Of a stretch of 64,000 nt of DNA, positions 62,273-64,000 are shown piece after piece. The translations under genes and the position numbers were made by a program. The stretch comes from CAYRHN01 sp964424115 (GTDB lineage Bacteria; Chloroflexota; Anaerolineae; Anaerolineales; Anaerolineaceae), in assembly GCA_964424115.1 (NCBI GenBank), contig CAYRHN010000008.1, positions 62,001 to 126,000 of the forward strand, written 5' to 3'. The notes under the pieces are model-generated. The model ran no database searches. It was not told the DNA's origin and worked only from the letters and a program-made list of their open reading frames with translations. The stretch's first letter is position 1. Each line of letters begins with the position of its first letter.

Positions 62273-63538
62273 CTAGGCTTGGCTTATCCCGCAGGCTGAC
62301 CGGTACCGCCGCAGGACCGCGCCAATCCTTTCCGTCACCAGGGCATCCCATCCCGCCTTCACCTGTTTTGACCGGATCAGCTCATAGAGGTCCGGCGCGA
62401 ACTGGCTCCACACCGCCAGGGGTATTTCCTTGCGGCTCAGATTTTCCACCAACTTCTCCAATGCCTGCTGAACCCGCGGGTAGAACCAGTAATAGCGAAT
62501 GCGGTCGCTCAAGCTGAACTTGCGCGAGTATGCCAGGCGTTCCGGGCTGCCGTGGTAATATTTTTGCCAGTGTTCAGGATGGTTGAGCATTTCCTCTTCC
62601 AACACTTGGATCAGGTTGGACCGCTGTCCGGCTGCAAAGATTTCATTTTCCATCATCGCCAGCGCGAACACCGCCTCGCGATAGGCGAAGGTCAGCGCTG
62701 GTCCCACCTTGAGAATGGCAAAGTGATCCCTTACCAAACGGGAAAGCGCTGTCTGGTTCTGATAATCGGTGGAATGTGCCTCGTAGACCCACGGGGTGTT
62801 TTCAATGAACTTCGACAACCCTCTTGCTGCCTGGGGATCGTAATCGAGGATATGGTCATCGCCAAATTCCACCCCCGGCTGCACCACCACCGCGACCACC
62901 CGCTCCCAGGCAGCTTCAACCCCCTCCTTCTGGAAAGCCTGGTGCGTGATATCGATCGTACGCTGCACGTCTTCAGCGCAGGTGACCCTGACCGGCGCTT
63001 CATGCCTGGTTGCGCCGCCTGGAGGCGGAACCTCACTACCAATCACATACCTGGGCAACGGTCGCCCTTCCACACAGGCTTCTTCAGCCACCTTTGCCAG
63101 CCTTGCGGTCCGCCTGGCTGAGACAGCGGGATCCAGAGCTCCGGGTGGGTCATCCGCCATGCGCATGGAACAATCCAGGTGCAATTTCTGGTACCCGGCC
63201 CGAACATATTCGTCGATCAGAACGCAGGCTTTTTGCATGGCCTGTTCACCGGCCTCATTCCCCCAGACCCCGGGCCCCAGGTGGTCTCCCCCAAAGGCGA
63301 TCCGTTCCACGGGGAATCCGGATTCCAACGCAAATCCTTGAATGTGGCGTACAAAGTCCTCAGGCCGCATGCCGGTGTAACCGCCATACTGGTTGACCTG
63401 GTTGCAGGTGGATTCGATCAGCAGGTCCCCACCCATGCGCATGGCGGTGCGGATCACCCAGGGATGCGCGGAGCAGATCGACGGGATGCCGCGCGCCTCT
63501 CCCCCTTTCTGGGCCTTCACCACTTCATGCAGGCACAT
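62273..63538 (-). CDS. Tagatose-1,6-bisphosphate aldolase accessory subunit, KbaZ/GatZ type (421 aa)
   Basis: Matches the GatZ/KbaZ family throughout: 'GIPSICSAHPWVIRTAMRMG', 'ESTCNQVNQYGGYTGMRP', 'FGGDHLGPGVWG', 'LHLDCSMRMADDPPGALD', 'YVIGSEVPPPGG', 'VVVQPGVEFGDD' and 'EAHSTDYQ'. In Escherichia coli these proteins are needed for full activity and stability of class II tagatose-bisphosphate aldolase, the catalytic subunit (GatY/KbaY) being absent from this window. The start overlaps the kinase gene by 14 bp. Some family members may be catalytic themselves; this is unresolved. Confidence 0.9.
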   Translation of the reverse strand: MCLHEVVKAQKGGEARGIPSICSAHPWVIRTAMRMGGDLLIESTCNQVNQYGGYTGMRPEDFVRHIQGFALESGFPVERIAFGGDHLGPGVWGNEAGEQAMQKACVLIDEYVRAGYQKLHLDCSMRMADDPPGALDPAVSARRTARLAKVAEEACVEGRPLPRYVIGSEVPPPGGATRHEAPVRVTCAEDVQRTIDITHQAFQKEGVEAAWERVVAVVVQPGVEFGDDHILDYDPQAARGLSKFIENTPWVYEAHSTDYQNQTALSRLVRDHFAILKVGPALTFAYREAVFALAMMENEIFAAGQRSNLIQVLEEEMLNHPEHWQKYYHGSPERLAYSRKFSLSDRIRYYWFYPRVQQALEKLVENLSRKEIPLAVWSQFAPDLYELIRSKQVKAGWDALVTERIGAVLRRYRSACGISQA

Positions 63539-64000
63539 AGGTTAGGGCTTCATTCAATATTGGCTGCGCAGCAGTTCCGCCGGCTTGACGGGTGGAAAGG
63601 GCTCCGCACACGCAGCCCAGGCGCAAGGATCTCTCCAGCGGCCAATGCTCCAAATACCCGTAGATGAATCCCGCGTCAAAACTATCCCCCGCACCTACCG
63701 TGTCCACCACTTGCACCGGGATCGAACCGCTGTACAGGCGAACCCCCTGGCTGCATGCCAGGGCGCCGCGCGGTCCAAGCTTGACCGCCACAACTTGAGC
63801 TTTTTGTGCCAGCTGCAGCGCGCCGGTTTCGATTTCTGCTGACCGGGTTATGGAAAGCAACTCTGTCTCATTTGGAAAGAACACATCCGTATCCGGCAGC
63901 AATGCATCCAATCCTGCCCATTGCTCGGTCGGGTCATAATTGGTATCCAACGAGGTGGTCAATCCACGCTGGTGCGCGCGTTGGAACAAACCGGGCAGCC
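63525..64000 (-). CDS. PfkB-family carbohydrate kinase (partial, C-terminal 158 residues)
   Basis: The gene enters from the right edge; the visible part begins 'LPGLFQRAHQRG' and includes 'DTNYDPTEQW', 'FFPNETELLSI', the 'VVAVKLGPRGALA' strand and the PfkB signature 'DTVGAGDSFDAGFIYGYL' with the catalytic Asp. It phosphorylates a sugar or sugar acid. Coupling by a 14-bp overlap to the KbaZ/GatZ gene suggests that it makes the phosphorylated ketose used by a tagatose- or fructose-bisphosphate-type pathway; the sugar is not determined. Confidence 0.92.
   Translation of the reverse strand, partial: LPGLFQRAHQRGLTTSLDTNYDPTEQWAGLDALLPDTDVFFPNETELLSITRSAEIETGALQLAQKAQVVAVKLGPRGALACSQGVRLYSGSIPVQVVDTVGAGDSFDAGFIYGYLEHWPLERSLRLGCVCGALSTRQAGGTAAQPILNEALTYVPA

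Overview
The window reads as a chromosomal piece of an anaerobic or fermentative member of the Chloroflexota, probably Anaerolineae. The signs are exported lipoproteins with long Thr/Pro linkers of the 'TPVPPTAT' kind after the lipobox, many carbohydrate ABC importers without their own ATPase, LacI regulators, and Rhs proteins with hinges of the 'WYDSYLNRFAQADS' kind. This is inference from protein style; no rRNA or other phylogenetic marker is present. Most of the window is moderately GC-rich; 33.1-35.9 kb, 38.4-40.2 kb and 41.3-43.1 kb are clearly more AT-rich.

1-4.3 kb (minus): an autoregulated LacI repressor, a sugar-binding lipoprotein that is an in-frame fusion of two almost identical binding domains, and the start of a MalF-type permease. 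4.4-8.0 kb (plus): a SAM methyltransferase and a GH3 beta-glucosidase. 8.0-28.8 kb (minus): one long glucan operon driven from a good sigma70-type promoter with a LacI-type operator at about 28.85 kb. It holds a GH94 phosphorylase, two solute-binding proteins (one a 960-990 residue composite), two permease pairs, an exported NHL/YIP1 membrane protein, an exported DUF5696-like protein, two GH144/glucoamylase-like proteins (one a lipoprotein, one cytosolic), a second LacI regulator and a GH35 enzyme. The set suggests uptake and phosphorolysis of beta-glucan oligosaccharides, perhaps beta-1,2-glucan. 29.1-33.07 kb (plus): a complete four-gene ABC importer ending in a strong terminator.

33.1-49.3 kb is the accessory region. 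It holds a decayed IS110-type transposase start and an Rhs array read on the minus strand. The array has one full-length secreted Rhs protein (2166 aa) followed by a beta-propeller gene, then two 5'-truncated Rhs C-terminal cassettes, each followed by a related cysteine-containing lipoprotein gene. All three Rhs tips carry an HExxH zinc-peptidase motif; two resemble the catalytic domain of anthrax lethal factor. An 878-bp stretch is almost identical between the full-length gene and the first cassette and ends at the tip hinge. A pair of intact overlapping tyrosine recombinases sits against the broken edge of the second cassette, next to an inverted copy of the hinge sequence. I regard this as a candidate tip-exchange system of protease-type polymorphic Rhs effectors and as the main novelty of the window.

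49.3-57.4 kb (minus): an ethanolamine operon (penicillin-acylase-like amidase, eutA, eutB, eutC, eutL, an EutM-type shell protein, eutJ). The amidase is coupled to eutA and may release ethanolamine from N-acylethanolamines. 57.5-58.4 kb (plus): an SDR dehydrogenase behind a palindromic operator. 58.5-64 kb (minus): PfkB sugar kinase (partial), a KbaZ/GatZ-type protein, and a GlcD-type FAD dehydrogenase with EtfB and ferredoxin-EtfA, an arrangement like electron-confurcating lactate dehydrogenase. No tRNA, rRNA, CRISPR array or cobalamin riboswitch was seen.
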